Below, in pieces: positions 54,389 to 63,237 of a stretch of 64,000 nucleotides of DNA. The stretch spans positions 62,001 to 126,000 of the forward strand of contig NZ_PVEN01000005.1 of the NCBI RefSeq assembly GCF_002973525.1, given 5' to 3'. The notes below the pieces were generated by a model. The model ran no database searches. It worked only from the letters and a program-made list of their open reading frames with translations, and was not told the DNA's origin. This DNA is from Paraburkholderia sp. BL21I4N1 (lineage in GTDB: Bacteria > Pseudomonadota > Gammaproteobacteria > Burkholderiales > Burkholderiaceae). Position numbers and translations under genes: made by a program. Positions within the stretch are counted from its first letter, which is position 1; every line of letters begins with the position of its first letter.

Positions 54389-55711
54389 TTACGCACCCTC
54401 TTTTCTGTTAAGCATGTTTCTCAGCGCGAGCCCGGCAAACCCACCGAGCGCCGCCATGGCGGCCACATAGCCGAAATACAGTTGATAGCCGAAGACGCCC
54501 GGGAAGTTCTGCGTCAGATAGCCGTTGATGAGCGGCAGAAACACGTCCGGCGAATAACCGAGCACGGAGATCAGGCCGATCGCCAGACCCATCGTGGTGA
54601 CCGGAATATTGCAGCGGTCCAGCAGCGACCAGTAGAGGCCGCGAATCGCGTACGTCAGAATGCCGATGAACAGCACGAGGAACACCAGCAGCACGTGGCT
54701 CGAAATGCGCGGCGCCGCCATCAGGCCGAGCAGCGACAGCGCGGCAAGAAACAGCGCGATCACCAGCACCGACACCTTCGAATAACGGTCGCCGAGAAAG
54801 CCGCCGCCAATGCCGCCGATCGGCCGCATCCACAGCTTGAGCGTGGTGATCGTGCCGGCCATCACGACGCTCAGACCGATCTCGCCTTCATGCAGATAAG
54901 CGGAAAAACTGTAGGTGGCCCAGAACACCTGATAGCCGCAGAACACGATTGCCGCGACCAGCCACAGCTCGGGGATCTTCGCGAGCGTTTTCAGATCGAC
55001 CAGCACGTTGCTGCGTTGACGCGACGCGCGATTGGCCGCGGCATCCTCGGCGCCTTGCGGGTCTTTGACCAACGCCAGAATCACGCCCAGTGCGATACAC
55101 AGAATCGCGTACATATAGACGACCAGCTTGAAACCGGCCGCGACCGGTGCGCCCTTGGTCTGCGTCACCCACGCGAACAGCGAGATCGCAATGGTCGCGA
55201 GCATCGCTTCGATCAAACCGCGGCCACCGTCGAGCAAACCGAAGAAACGGCCCTGCTCCTGCGCGCCGGCAATCATCGTCACGCGTTTGATGACGGCGGC
55301 CCAGAACGTCAAACCGGTCGACAAGCCCCAGCCGCCGAAGATCAGCATCAGCATCGGGAACGACGGCGCGGTCGAATACCACAAGCCCAGCACGCCGGTT
55401 GCGATCAGCGAAAAGCAGATCAACAGACGCGGTGCGATACGGTCGGCCAGCCAGCCGCTCGGCAGATAGCTCAGCAGAAAAATCGTGCCCAGCGACGAAT
55501 ACAGATAGCCCAGCTGGCTATCGGTAATGTGGAACACTTCGAGCATCGTCGGCTGATACACCTGCCGCAGATAGAGAATCGGATAGATCGCGCCGGCGGC
55601 GATCACCAGCAGCATGAGCTGGATATAGCGTTGCGTTTTATTGGCTTGCAGGGCGGCTTCGACGTCGCTTGAAGCGAGCGAGGCGGCGTTATGAACGGGT
55701 TGCGATGACAC
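54389..55711 (-). CDS. MFS transporter
   Basis: A 440-residue inner-membrane transporter. I chose GTG 55711 because TGAGGAG lies eight bases upstream; the frame opens earlier at GTG 55732. About 12 hydrophobic segments are seen, with LLSYLPSGWLADRIAPRLLI (the loop 2-3 motif of the superfamily) and RPIGGIGGGFLGDRYSKVSV at the start of the second half. It sits between the aldehyde dehydrogenase and the enolase-superfamily gene, adjoining the latter without a gap. It presumably imports the substrate of the operon. Confidence 0.87.
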   Translation of the reverse strand: MSSQPVHNAASLASSDVEAALQANKTQRYIQLMLLVIAAGAIYPILYLRQVYQPTMLEVFHITDSQLGYLYSSLGTIFLLSYLPSGWLADRIAPRLLICFSLIATGVLGLWYSTAPSFPMLMLIFGGWGLSTGLTFWAAVIKRVTMIAGAQEQGRFFGLLDGGRGLIEAMLATIAISLFAWVTQTKGAPVAAGFKLVVYMYAILCIALGVILALVKDPQGAEDAAANRASRQRSNVLVDLKTLAKIPELWLVAAIVFCGYQVFWATYSFSAYLHEGEIGLSVVMAGTITTLKLWMRPIGGIGGGFLGDRYSKVSVLVIALFLAALSLLGLMAAPRISSHVLLVFLVLFIGILTYAIRGLYWSLLDRCNIPVTTMGLAIGLISVLGYSPDVFLPLINGYLTQNFPGVFGYQLYFGYVAAMAALGGFAGLALRNMLNRKEGA

Positions 55712-55845
55712 GTGAGCGCTCCTCAGAGACACCGTGCCGGCGTGAGCGGCCGCCGGGTCTCCAATTATGTTTTGTTATGGATTTAACTGCGGATGGATAA
55801 AACGCGCGCCGCACTTCGAAGCGTGCGGCGCGCGCGGGGTCTGCT

Positions 55846-57282
55846 TCAGTACTTCATGACCACGAGACGGGTCTGCGTGAATTCGAGCATGCCGTGCTTG
55901 CCGTCGTCGCCGCCGAGGCCCGAGCGTTTCCAGCCCGCGTGGAAGCCTTGATACGGATCGGCCGGCGTGCGGTTGACATACAGCTCGCCCGCTTCGATGT
56001 CGTTGGCGATCTTCATCGCGGCGCGATAGTTCTCGGTGTACAGCACCGACGACAAACCGAACTGGTGGTCGTTGGCCATTTCCAGCGCTTCGTCGAGCGT
56101 GCGGTATTTGACGACCGGCATGATCGGACCGAAGGTTTCTTCCTGGATGATTTCCATGTCCTGACGGCAATTCGTCAGCAACGTGGCCGGATAGAAGAAG
56201 CCCGGGCCGGCCGGCAGCTTGCCGCCGGTTTCGAGCGTGGCCCCCGCCGCGACCGCGCGTTCGACCATGGCGTGAATCGACTGACGCGAAGCCTCGTTGA
56301 CGAGCGGCCCCATCAACGCAGGCTGTTCGCTGCGATCGCCGGTTTCCACCGCGCTCATGTGCTTCTTCAACAGCGCGACGAAGCGGTCATGCACGCTTTC
56401 CTGCACGTAGACGCGTTCGATCGCCGTGCACAACTGACCGCAATGCGTGGTCTTGGACGCCACCAGGTCGCGAGCGGCTTTCTCCAGATCGGCGTCGGCT
56501 TCGACGATGGCCGGCGTTTTGCCGCCCAGTTCGAGCGACGGCTTGGCAATGTTCGCCTTGCAGTAATCGAGCACCTTGCGGCCCGCGCCGACGCTGCCGG
56601 TCAGCGTGATCATGCCGACCTTCGGATGCGTGCAGAGCGCTTCGGCGGTGGCGTGATTCATCGCGAGAATGTTCACGACGCCGGCGGGCAAGCCGGCCTT
56701 CTCGACCGCGCGCGCGATTTCGAACGCGGACGTCGGCGTGTTGTTGCTCGGGCGCACCACCACCGTATTACCGGCGATCAACGCGGGCGCCACCTTGCGC
56801 ATGAACGTGTAGACCGGGTAGTTGAACGGAATCAGGCAGGCCACCACGCCGATCGGCTCGCGATGCAGCACGAGGTTTTCGTCGGGCGTATCGCTCGGAA
56901 TCACTTCGCCTTCGATACGGCGCGCCCATTCGGCGTGATAGCGGGTGATCTGGCCGGCGTAGACGGCTTCGTTGGTGGCGTCGGCGACGCTCTTGCCGGA
57001 CTCCAGCGCGAGCGCCGCGCCGATGGCGGGCGCGCATTCGGTCAGCGCGTCGGCAAGCTTGTGCAGATAAGCGCCACGTTCGGCGGAAGGCAGCTTGCGC
57101 CAGCCCTTCTGCGCGGCAGCGGCGGCGTCGACCGCGGCAAGGGTTTCGGCCGGCGTGGCGGCCGTGACGTGGGCGATCACGGCGCCGGTGGCCGGGTTGT
57201 GGACGGCGATGAGTTCGTCGCTCGCGGCTCCGGTGGCGGGTTCGTTGAACCTGCCGTTAGAAAAATTCCGCTCGATTCGCAT
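55846..57282 (-). CDS. Aldehyde dehydrogenase, AldA-like
   Basis: A 478-residue NAD(P)-dependent enzyme. The start ATG 57282 follows CAGGAG; a TTG- or ATG-like extension to 57411 is not family sequence. PFNYPVYTFMRKVAPALIAG and LTGSVGAGRKVLDYC form the cofactor site, LELGGKTPAIVEAD holds the catalytic Glu and HCGQLCTAIERVYVQE the nucleophilic Cys. It resembles lactaldehyde/glycolaldehyde dehydrogenase AldA. It is the first gene of the operon with the MFS, enolase-superfamily and GMC genes and is divergent from the porin. Confidence 0.92.
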   Translation of the reverse strand: MRIERNFSNGRFNEPATGAASDELIAVHNPATGAVIAHVTAATPAETLAAVDAAAAAQKGWRKLPSAERGAYLHKLADALTECAPAIGAALALESGKSVADATNEAVYAGQITRYHAEWARRIEGEVIPSDTPDENLVLHREPIGVVACLIPFNYPVYTFMRKVAPALIAGNTVVVRPSNNTPTSAFEIARAVEKAGLPAGVVNILAMNHATAEALCTHPKVGMITLTGSVGAGRKVLDYCKANIAKPSLELGGKTPAIVEADADLEKAARDLVASKTTHCGQLCTAIERVYVQESVHDRFVALLKKHMSAVETGDRSEQPALMGPLVNEASRQSIHAMVERAVAAGATLETGGKLPAGPGFFYPATLLTNCRQDMEIIQEETFGPIMPVVKYRTLDEALEMANDHQFGLSSVLYTENYRAAMKIANDIEAGELYVNRTPADPYQGFHAGWKRSGLGGDDGKHGMLEFTQTRLVVMKY

Positions 57283-57567
57283 GGTCGTCTCCTGAATGGC
57301 GTGGTGCAAAAAGCATGGCTTCCGGCTATCGCCTTCATGCCTAAGTTGCATGAACGGAATTTTTCTCCTCGTCAGGTCGCCCCACAAGCGAATAATTTGC
57401 GGGACAAACATTCGAAAAAATCATGTTTATCCAGGGATCGACCTTATACGCCGATCCCCATTCCGAATTGCAGAATCCGGGCTTCGCCAAAAAGCAGCGG
57501 CCTCGCGGGCGGCGTTCCAGCCGTCCCGGATCGAGGCTCGCTCATTACCAACGTCTGGAGCTCGACA

Positions 57568-58743
57568 ATGAAAAAGAACCGCCTGGCCTCGGCCACCACC
57601 GCCACCCTCGCCGGCTTCGCGGCGCTCGCCTCGCTGGCGGCATCGCCGGCTTTCGCGCAAAGCAGCGTGACCCTGTACGGCGTACTCGACGAAGGGATCG
57701 ACTACACCAACAACGCCGGCCGCGGCGCGGTCTGGGAAATGGCGAGCGGTTACGCGCAAGGCAGCCGCTGGGGCATGAAGGGTTCGGAAGACCTGGGCGG
57801 CGGCATGAAGGCGGTGTTCCAGCTGGAAAACGGTTTCGACGTGAGCTCCGGGCGGCTAGGCCAGGGGGGTCGCATGTTTGGCCGCCAGGCCTACGTGGGT
57901 CTGAGCGACATCCGTTTCGGCACGGTCACGCTGGGGCGTCAGTACGACTCGGTGGTCGATTACCTCGCGCAGACCACGGCTAACGGCAATTGGGCCGGTT
58001 ACCTGTTCGCGCATCCGTACGACAACGACAACACCGACAACTCGTTCCGGCTCGGCAATAGCGTGAAGTACGCGAGCCCGGACATTGCGGGCTTCCAGTT
58101 CGGCGGCGTGTATAGCTTCAGCAACGACACCAACTTCGCGAACAACCGCGCGTACAGCTTCGGCGGCCAGTATGCGAACGGCGGGCTGCTGATCGCGGCC
58201 GCCTACCTGCAGGCGGACAATCCGGGCGTGGGCTCCACGGGCGCGATCACCGCGAACGACGCGAGCTTTATCGCCGGCCGCATGCGGGTGTTTGGCGGCG
58301 GCATCAACTACACGTTCGGCTCGGCGACCGCGGGGTTCGCATACACCAACTCGAACTACCAGAACCCGACCGGTAACGGCTACATCGGCATTCCGCTTTC
58401 CGCGGCCGGCGTCACGTTGAATACGCTGAAGTACCAGAACTTCGAAGTGAACGGCAAATACCAGTTCACGCCGGCGTTCTTCGTCGGCGCGCAGTATGTC
58501 TACACGATGGAGAACTACGACGCGTCGTCCGGCAGCGTGAAGCCGAAGATCCACTCGGTCGGTCTGATGGCGGACTACAACCTCTCCAGACGCACGGACG
58601 TCTACGTGCAGGGCGAGTATCAGAAGGTGGCCGGCAGTTCGACCAACTCGATTCTCGACAACGCCTTCATTCCGGGCGTGCAGGCGCCGTCGTCGACGGG
58701 CACCCAGGTGGCCGTGCGGGTCGCCTTGCGGCACAAGTTCTAA
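57568..58743 (+). CDS. General porin, Gram-negative type
   Basis: A 391-residue outer-membrane porin of the Burkholderia/Neisseria kind. The signal peptide ends SLAASPAFA and is followed by QSSVTLYGVLDEGIDYTNNA, the typical first strand. GSRWGMKGSEDLGGGMKAVF and FGRQAYVGLSDIRFGTVTLG are the next strands, and the protein ends in a Phe-terminal strand (AVRVALRHKF). It forms a trimeric water-filled pore. The start is ATG 57568 after TCTGGAG. Divergence from the catabolic operon suggests it admits the same substrate through the outer membrane. Confidence 0.93.
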   Translation: MKKNRLASATTATLAGFAALASLAASPAFAQSSVTLYGVLDEGIDYTNNAGRGAVWEMASGYAQGSRWGMKGSEDLGGGMKAVFQLENGFDVSSGRLGQGGRMFGRQAYVGLSDIRFGTVTLGRQYDSVVDYLAQTTANGNWAGYLFAHPYDNDNTDNSFRLGNSVKYASPDIAGFQFGGVYSFSNDTNFANNRAYSFGGQYANGGLLIAAAYLQADNPGVGSTGAITANDASFIAGRMRVFGGGINYTFGSATAGFAYTNSNYQNPTGNGYIGIPLSAAGVTLNTLKYQNFEVNGKYQFTPAFFVGAQYVYTMENYDASSGSVKPKIHSVGLMADYNLSRRTDVYVQGEYQKVAGSSTNSILDNAFIPGVQAPSSTGTQVAVRVALRHKF

Positions 58744-58754
58744 ATGAAGGAAGC

Positions 58755-58794
58755 CGGCGGGGCGGCGGCATGCCCCGCCGTGTTCAATTTTTTT
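58755..58794 (+). terminator. Rho-independent terminator after porin
   Basis: CGGCGGGGC (58755-58763) pairs perfectly with GCCCCGCCG (58772-58780) over an eight-base loop. A run of seven T follows at 58788-58794. The T-run lies inside the first repeat of the toxin-antitoxin promoter. Confidence 0.8.
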
Positions 58795-58906
58795 CGATGT
58801 TCACGTTCCGTATACATCGAATTTTTTTGAACATGACGGCGGCGCGGCGGCCGTGTTCAACTTTTGCAAGCTGTTCACGTTACGTATACACTCGAAAAAC
58901 TTGAAC
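58782..58906 (+). promoter_or_regulatory. Duplicated inverted-repeat operator of the AbiE-like pair
   Basis: Two units of about 51 bases (58782-58832 and 58855-58906) each start with GTTCAA and end with TTGAAC. Each has a core of TGTTCACGTT[C/A]CGTATACA, 74 bases apart, with one mismatch in 19. The first unit has the wider symmetry GTTCAA-N7-CGATG and CATCG-N7-TTGAAC. They lie directly before the antitoxin-type gene. Confidence 0.8.
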
Positions 58907-58917
58907 AGAGGTGGACC

Positions 58918-59976
58918 ATGCCACGCCCATCCAGGCAGCCGTTCGTACCCGACCCGACAGTCCAGGCCGCCGCCGAGGCCTTTACCGCCGCGAGCGGCGT
59001 GTCCGCCAGAATCCTCCGGCCGCCGGCTCGCACGCATTACACGGCGAAAATCGAATTCCGCGCCACGCCGGGCAAGAGCTGGTCCCGGCCGGTGCTGCTG
59101 GTCGAGAATGTCGACCGTTTCGCCACGCTGGCCGCCATCAAGGCCACCGCGCACATTCGCGCCGACCAGCCGTTCGTGGTGGTTGCGCCGCATCTGTCGT
59201 CGAATATGCTTCGGCATTGCCGGGAATTGGGACTGGACGCACTGGACACGTCCGGCAACGCCATCCTGCACGCCGACGGCAACCTGATCATGATTTCAGG
59301 CGAGAAACGCAGCGGACTCGTGAGCCGCACCAAAGACCGCGCCTGGACCGCCAAAGGCATGAAGGTCGTACTCGCCCTGCTGTGCGAGCGCGAACTCGTC
59401 AATGCGGGTCAACGCATCATCGCGCAACGGGCGGGCGTCAGCCTCGGCACCGCGCAATCCACCTTTCGCGACCTGTTCGAGCGGGGCGATATCGTCCAGC
59501 GCAAGGCGAATTATGTGTTGGCCGACAGCGGCCGCCTGCTCGACGAATGGGCGGCCCTGTATCCCTCCAGGCTGCGCAACCAATTGCTCGTCAACCGCTA
59601 TCGCGCCGCGGATCCGGCATGGTGGCGCGACATCGATCCGCAAAGCGGGCAATGCCAGTTTGGCGGCGAGGTGGCCGCCGCACTGCTCACCGGCTATCTC
59701 AAACCGGCCACCGTGACGCTGTACTGTCAGCACGATATGCCGCGCAAATGGCTGATCGACGCCCGTCTGCGACTCGATCCGAACGGCGACGTGGAACTGC
59801 TGGGCGCTCCGCTTCCCGTCGTCGGCCCGTTTGATTCACCGCAGGTGGCCGCCGTGCCGAAGGTGCCGCCGTCGGTCGTGCATCCCGCGCTCATTTACGC
59901 CGATCTGGTCGCCTCCGACGACTCCCGCAACCTCGACACCGCCCGGATGCTCCGTGAGCAATACCTTGCCGCTTGA
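58918..59976 (+). CDS. Type IV toxin-antitoxin AbiEi-family antitoxin
   Basis: A 352-residue protein of the AbiEi family, which silences the partner toxin and represses its own promoter. The start ATG 58918 follows GAGGTG. A first domain has VLLVENVDRFATLAAIKATA; a central winged helix is VLALLCERELVNAGQRIIAQ then AGVSLGTAQSTFRDLFERGD; the C-terminal domain has GGEVAAALLTGYLKPATVTL and ends with a helix (LDTARMLREQYLAA). The gene overlaps the toxin-type gene by 23 bases. Classical AbiEi proteins bind two inverted repeats upstream of the operon, as seen here. Confidence 0.85.
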   Translation: MPRPSRQPFVPDPTVQAAAEAFTAASGVSARILRPPARTHYTAKIEFRATPGKSWSRPVLLVENVDRFATLAAIKATAHIRADQPFVVVAPHLSSNMLRHCRELGLDALDTSGNAILHADGNLIMISGEKRSGLVSRTKDRAWTAKGMKVVLALLCERELVNAGQRIIAQRAGVSLGTAQSTFRDLFERGDIVQRKANYVLADSGRLLDEWAALYPSRLRNQLLVNRYRAADPAWWRDIDPQSGQCQFGGEVAAALLTGYLKPATVTLYCQHDMPRKWLIDARLRLDPNGDVELLGAPLPVVGPFDSPQVAAVPKVPPSVVHPALIYADLVASDDSRNLDTARMLREQYLAA

Positions 59977-60871
59977 TCTGCGCGGCGACCGGCCGCTACC
60001 CGCCATCGTCGTCGAACTGTTGCGGCATGTCGCGGCAACCGCGCACACGGCGGAAGTCGAATGGTTCGTCGGCGGTGCGAGTGCTCGCGACATCGTGCTG
60101 ACCCACGTGCATGGCATCGTCGCGACGCGCGCCACGGCCGACGTCGATATCGGCGTCAACGTGGAAAGCTGGACGGGTCACGCCGAACTCAAGGCCGCGT
60201 TGATCGCCGGTGGCGCGTTCGAGCAGCGCAACGAGGCGCACCGGCTCTATTACCGGGCGCCCGGCAGCGATGAGTTGATGTGGCTCGATATCGTGCCGTT
60301 CGGCGGCATCGAAGGTCAGGCAGGTCAAGCGGGCAAGGCAGGTCCGGCGGCCCAGGCGGCGGCGAGCGAAATCGCGTGGCCGCCCGATCACGCCATACGA
60401 ATGAACGTGGCCGGTTTTGCCGAGGCGCTGAGCGACGCGATCGCCGTGCGGCTCGCCGCGGACCTCGTGATCCCCGTGGCGTCGTTGCCCGGTCAGGCAA
60501 TACTGAAAATCGTCGCGTGGCACGACCGTCACGCAACGGATAGAAAAGACGCGGCGGACCTGCTGTTCCTGCTCGTCAACTACGCCGCCGCCGGCAATCA
60601 GGAACGGCTGTACGACGAGGAATACGAACTCGTCGAGCAGTACGGACATCAGTTGGAACTGGCAGGCGCGGCGCTGCTGGGGCGCGACACCGCCGCGCTC
60701 GCGTCGGCGCAAACGCGCGAGTTAATGGCGCAAATACTGGCGTTCGGCACCGACTACCCCCGTCTCCTCGACCATATGATGGCCCTCAGCGCCAGACTTT
60801 TCGGACCCACGCCCGAGCTGACCGAGTCTTTGTTCAACGCGTTTCGGGACGGTTTTCGCGGCCCTGGCTGA
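59954..60871 (+). CDS. Nucleotidyltransferase, AbiEii-like toxin component
   Basis: A 305-residue nucleotidyltransferase-fold protein. I chose GTG 59954, inside the antitoxin-type gene, because it is the last start before the conserved core. EWFVGGASARDIVL gives the G-G motif (Gly40-Gly41) and ATADVDIGVNV the D-x-D metal site (Asp63, Asp65). KIVAWHDRHATDRKDAADLL is the C-terminal conserved Lys/Asp region of AbiEii-type toxins. A Gly/Ala/Gln-rich insert (EGQAGQAGKAG and on) interrupts the core. AbiEii transfers nucleotides, in some relatives to tRNA; that activity here is inference. Confidence 0.82.
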   Translation: MSNTLPLDLRGDRPLPAIVVELLRHVAATAHTAEVEWFVGGASARDIVLTHVHGIVATRATADVDIGVNVESWTGHAELKAALIAGGAFEQRNEAHRLYYRAPGSDELMWLDIVPFGGIEGQAGQAGKAGPAAQAAASEIAWPPDHAIRMNVAGFAEALSDAIAVRLAADLVIPVASLPGQAILKIVAWHDRHATDRKDAADLLFLLVNYAAAGNQERLYDEEYELVEQYGHQLELAGAALLGRDTAALASAQTRELMAQILAFGTDYPRLLDHMMALSARLFGPTPELTESLFNAFRDGFRGPG

Positions 60872-60936
60872 ACAGCGGAGGCCGTATGCCAGCCCGTTGA
60901 GAAACGGCGAATCTCACGCGCGAATAAAGCAAACCC

Positions 60937-61617
60937 TCAACCGCCCGAAGTCTTCTTCACGAACGCGCTGACCACCGCCTCCAGTTCCTTCGTAATCGAC
61001 GTCATCACCCCAGCCACGACCGCGAATTCGCGACCCGTCACGTCCGTGCGGCTCGCGACGATCTGACCGTTGAAAGAGACGATATGCGCTTCTTTCGCGA
61101 TCGCCTTGATCCGTTCGATCAGATTCCGCTGCTCCTTCTTCTGCGCGCGCGCGATTCGCCGGCTCTCCTCTTCATACACCGCCGTGACGCCATGCAGTTG
61201 CGCGAGCAACGGATCGACCGAACCGATCAACGCGGCGAGCGCGTCTTCCGACTGCGGCGCGGTACGTCCGATCGCGTCGAGCGCCGCCGTGGCCAGCGCG
61301 ATAAAGTCGGCGATTTTTTGCGCCACCTGACCGTTGCCATGAAACGCGTCGCGTAGTGCCGGCGAAAACAATCCCGGCAAACCGTCGCGCCCCTGCACCA
61401 GCGCCGCGTGACTGTCGGCGAACGTGCGCAAGGTGTCGCGCGCAATCGCGAGCGCACCGTCGAATTGCTGGAACGCCAGCATCGCCTTCAACGCAATCCG
61501 TTGCGACAGCATCCGCTGACGTCCGGCCATGTTGATCAGCGAGCTCATCACCTCGCTGGAAACGTCCGTGTCGGCCGGTACTGTTATTGCATGAAGCCGT
61601 TGTGCGGTAATGCTCAT
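60937..61617 (-). CDS. Soluble PilJ-domain protein with MCP-like tail
   Basis: A 226-residue protein without membrane segments (ATG 61617; GTG 61623 is also possible). SLINMAGRQRMLSQRIALKA matches the P-box of PilJ/NarX-type sensor domains, which bind nitrate in NarX and in the chemoreceptor McpN. The C-terminal part (IKAIAKEAHIVSFNGQIVAS, then GREFAVVAGVMTSITKELEA) looks like a shortened signalling hairpin of chemoreceptors. It lies 39 bases after a nitrate-transporter gene. A cytoplasmic nitrate sensor or adaptor is the obvious guess; its output partner is unknown. Confidence 0.8.
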   Translation of the reverse strand: MSITAQRLHAITVPADTDVSSEVMSSLINMAGRQRMLSQRIALKAMLAFQQFDGALAIARDTLRTFADSHAALVQGRDGLPGLFSPALRDAFHGNGQVAQKIADFIALATAALDAIGRTAPQSEDALAALIGSVDPLLAQLHGVTAVYEEESRRIARAQKKEQRNLIERIKAIAKEAHIVSFNGQIVASRTDVTGREFAVVAGVMTSITKELEAVVSAFVKKTSGG

Positions 61618-61656
61618 GTTCACTTCGAAGCCATGTTGAGAGAGAGGGTTGTTGCG

Positions 61657-63024
61657 TCACTCCGTGGCGTGCGCGTGCAATACGCCGGCTCCCATCGACC
61701 ACGCCATCCACGGACGGCGCAGCGCGACGATCGCCACGAACGCGCAGGCGGCCAGCGCGCCGAAGGTCGCGAAGCCCATCTGATAGCTGCCGGTGCTTTC
61801 TTTCGCGATGCCCATCACGACCGGCAGATAGAAACCGCCGATGCCGCCCGCCGCACCGACGATGCCCGACATCAACCCGGTACGCCCCGCCCAGCGATGC
61901 GGCACCAGTTGGAAGGTCGCGCCGTTGCCGAGACCGAAGGCCACGTACAGGCACAACAGCAACACGATGCCGCCCGCCATCGAAGGCATCGTGGCGGCGA
62001 ACACGAAGTCGCACAGCGAGATGATGGCCAGCAGGAAGGTCAGCGCGCGCACGCCGGACACCTTGTCGGCGATCAGGCCGCCGAGCGGACGCACCATCGC
62101 GCCGGTCGCGGCGAGCAGCGCCATGAACAGGCCGGCGTCGATCTTCGACAATTGATAGAGGTTGGTCAGCAGCAGCGACACATACGAGGACATACCGACG
62201 AAACCGCCGAACGTGATGCTGTACACCAGCATGATCGCCCACGTATCGCGTTCACCGAGCACCGCGCGATAGCGTCTGGGCAGCACCGCGATGGCCAGCA
62301 GCGCGCCGATCACCGGCAACAGCAGCACGCCGGTCTTACCCGAGCCGAACAATCCTGCTTCGACGAGCAGCACCAGCACGATCAATCCCACCAGCGTCAC
62401 CGCGAAACTGCTGAATGCGCGCAGCACGCTGCCGGTCTTGATGCCCGCGTCGTTAGCCCAGAAAAACAGCGTGATCGCGGCAATCGCCAGCAAGGGCAGC
62501 GCACCGCCCGCCGCCATCTGCCAGCCGTAGTGCGTGGCCAGTTGCGGGAACAGGAAGCCGTCCAGCACTGCGCCGATATTGCCGGCCGCGGCCAGACCCA
62601 GCACCAGCCCTTGCACCTTCGGCGGATAGTTGCTGCCCGCCATCGGCAGCGCCACCGCGAAACTCGCACCGCCGACCCCGAGGAACACGCCGAGCACCAG
62701 CAGCGTCGTGTACGACGGCACCGACGCCATCAGCGGCAGCACGATCGTCGGCACCGCGGACAACAACACCCCCATCAAGGCGATGCGTTTGCCGTGCGCG
62801 GACTGATACAGATTGCCGAGCGTCACGCGCAGAATCGCCGCCGACAACACCGGCACGGCCACCAGAAAACCCTGCTGAGCCGGTGTCATCGCAATGCTTT
62901 TGCTGATGAACGGCGCGAGCGGCCCATACAGCACCCACACCGTGAAGCCAGTGTCGAAATAGAGGAAACACGCCACCAGCGCGCGCCAGTCGCCGCTCTT
63001 GAGGGAGTTCATCACGTTTTTCAT
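61657..63024 (-). CDS. Nitrate/nitrite MFS transporter, NarK-like
   Basis: A 455-residue inner-membrane protein of the nitrate/nitrite porter branch of the MFS. LGLAAAGNIGAVLDGFLFPQ and GIVGAAGGIGGFYLPVVMGI are the two glycine-rich nitrate signatures in transmembrane helices 5 and 11. About 12 membrane segments are visible. ATG 63024 follows AAGGA. It lies between the reductase flavoprotein end and the PilJ-domain gene, all on one strand, which indicates nitrate uptake for assimilation. Confidence 0.9.
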   Translation of the reverse strand: MKNVMNSLKSGDWRALVACFLYFDTGFTVWVLYGPLAPFISKSIAMTPAQQGFLVAVPVLSAAILRVTLGNLYQSAHGKRIALMGVLLSAVPTIVLPLMASVPSYTTLLVLGVFLGVGGASFAVALPMAGSNYPPKVQGLVLGLAAAGNIGAVLDGFLFPQLATHYGWQMAAGGALPLLAIAAITLFFWANDAGIKTGSVLRAFSSFAVTLVGLIVLVLLVEAGLFGSGKTGVLLLPVIGALLAIAVLPRRYRAVLGERDTWAIMLVYSITFGGFVGMSSYVSLLLTNLYQLSKIDAGLFMALLAATGAMVRPLGGLIADKVSGVRALTFLLAIISLCDFVFAATMPSMAGGIVLLLCLYVAFGLGNGATFQLVPHRWAGRTGLMSGIVGAAGGIGGFYLPVVMGIAKESTGSYQMGFATFGALAACAFVAIVALRRPWMAWSMGAGVLHAHATE

Positions 63025-63237
63025 CAGACATCCTTATAAAACTGATTGTTCGTTGATCCGGTCACGGCGTGTGGCGCGGTGTTCTACGTCATGCACCGGA
63101 ATGCTCGACAAGGTTGAGAACCGGCCTGAACATGCAACCTCCATGCCATCCGGGTCCATCGTTTGAAACCCGCTTGCGTACTCGTTGAAATCCGACACCG
63201 CGACCCCGGCGGGTCACGCTCCCTACCGTCCCGATCT
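63025..63237. other. Intergenic region in nitrate cluster
   Basis: 213 bases between the reductase stop and the narK-like start. A short hairpin (GACCC-CGGC-GGGTC near 63202-63215) follows the reductase, with no T-run. It could hold a promoter for the transporter, but I see no clear site. Confidence 0.4.

Noticed and set aside
53153..55672. An 839-codon plus-strand frame
   Set aside because: Antisense to the enolase-superfamily and MFS genes; the translation shows no fold or signal.
55894..58743. A 949-codon plus-strand frame that ends in the porin
   Set aside because: Its first 550 codons are antisense to the aldehyde dehydrogenase and its composition is Arg/Gly/His-rich. The porin has its own ribosome-binding site and signal peptide at 57568.
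63050..63064. TTGATCCGGTCACGG as a second FNR box near the narK-like gene
   Set aside because: Only the left half-site matches; the right half has at most two of five bases.
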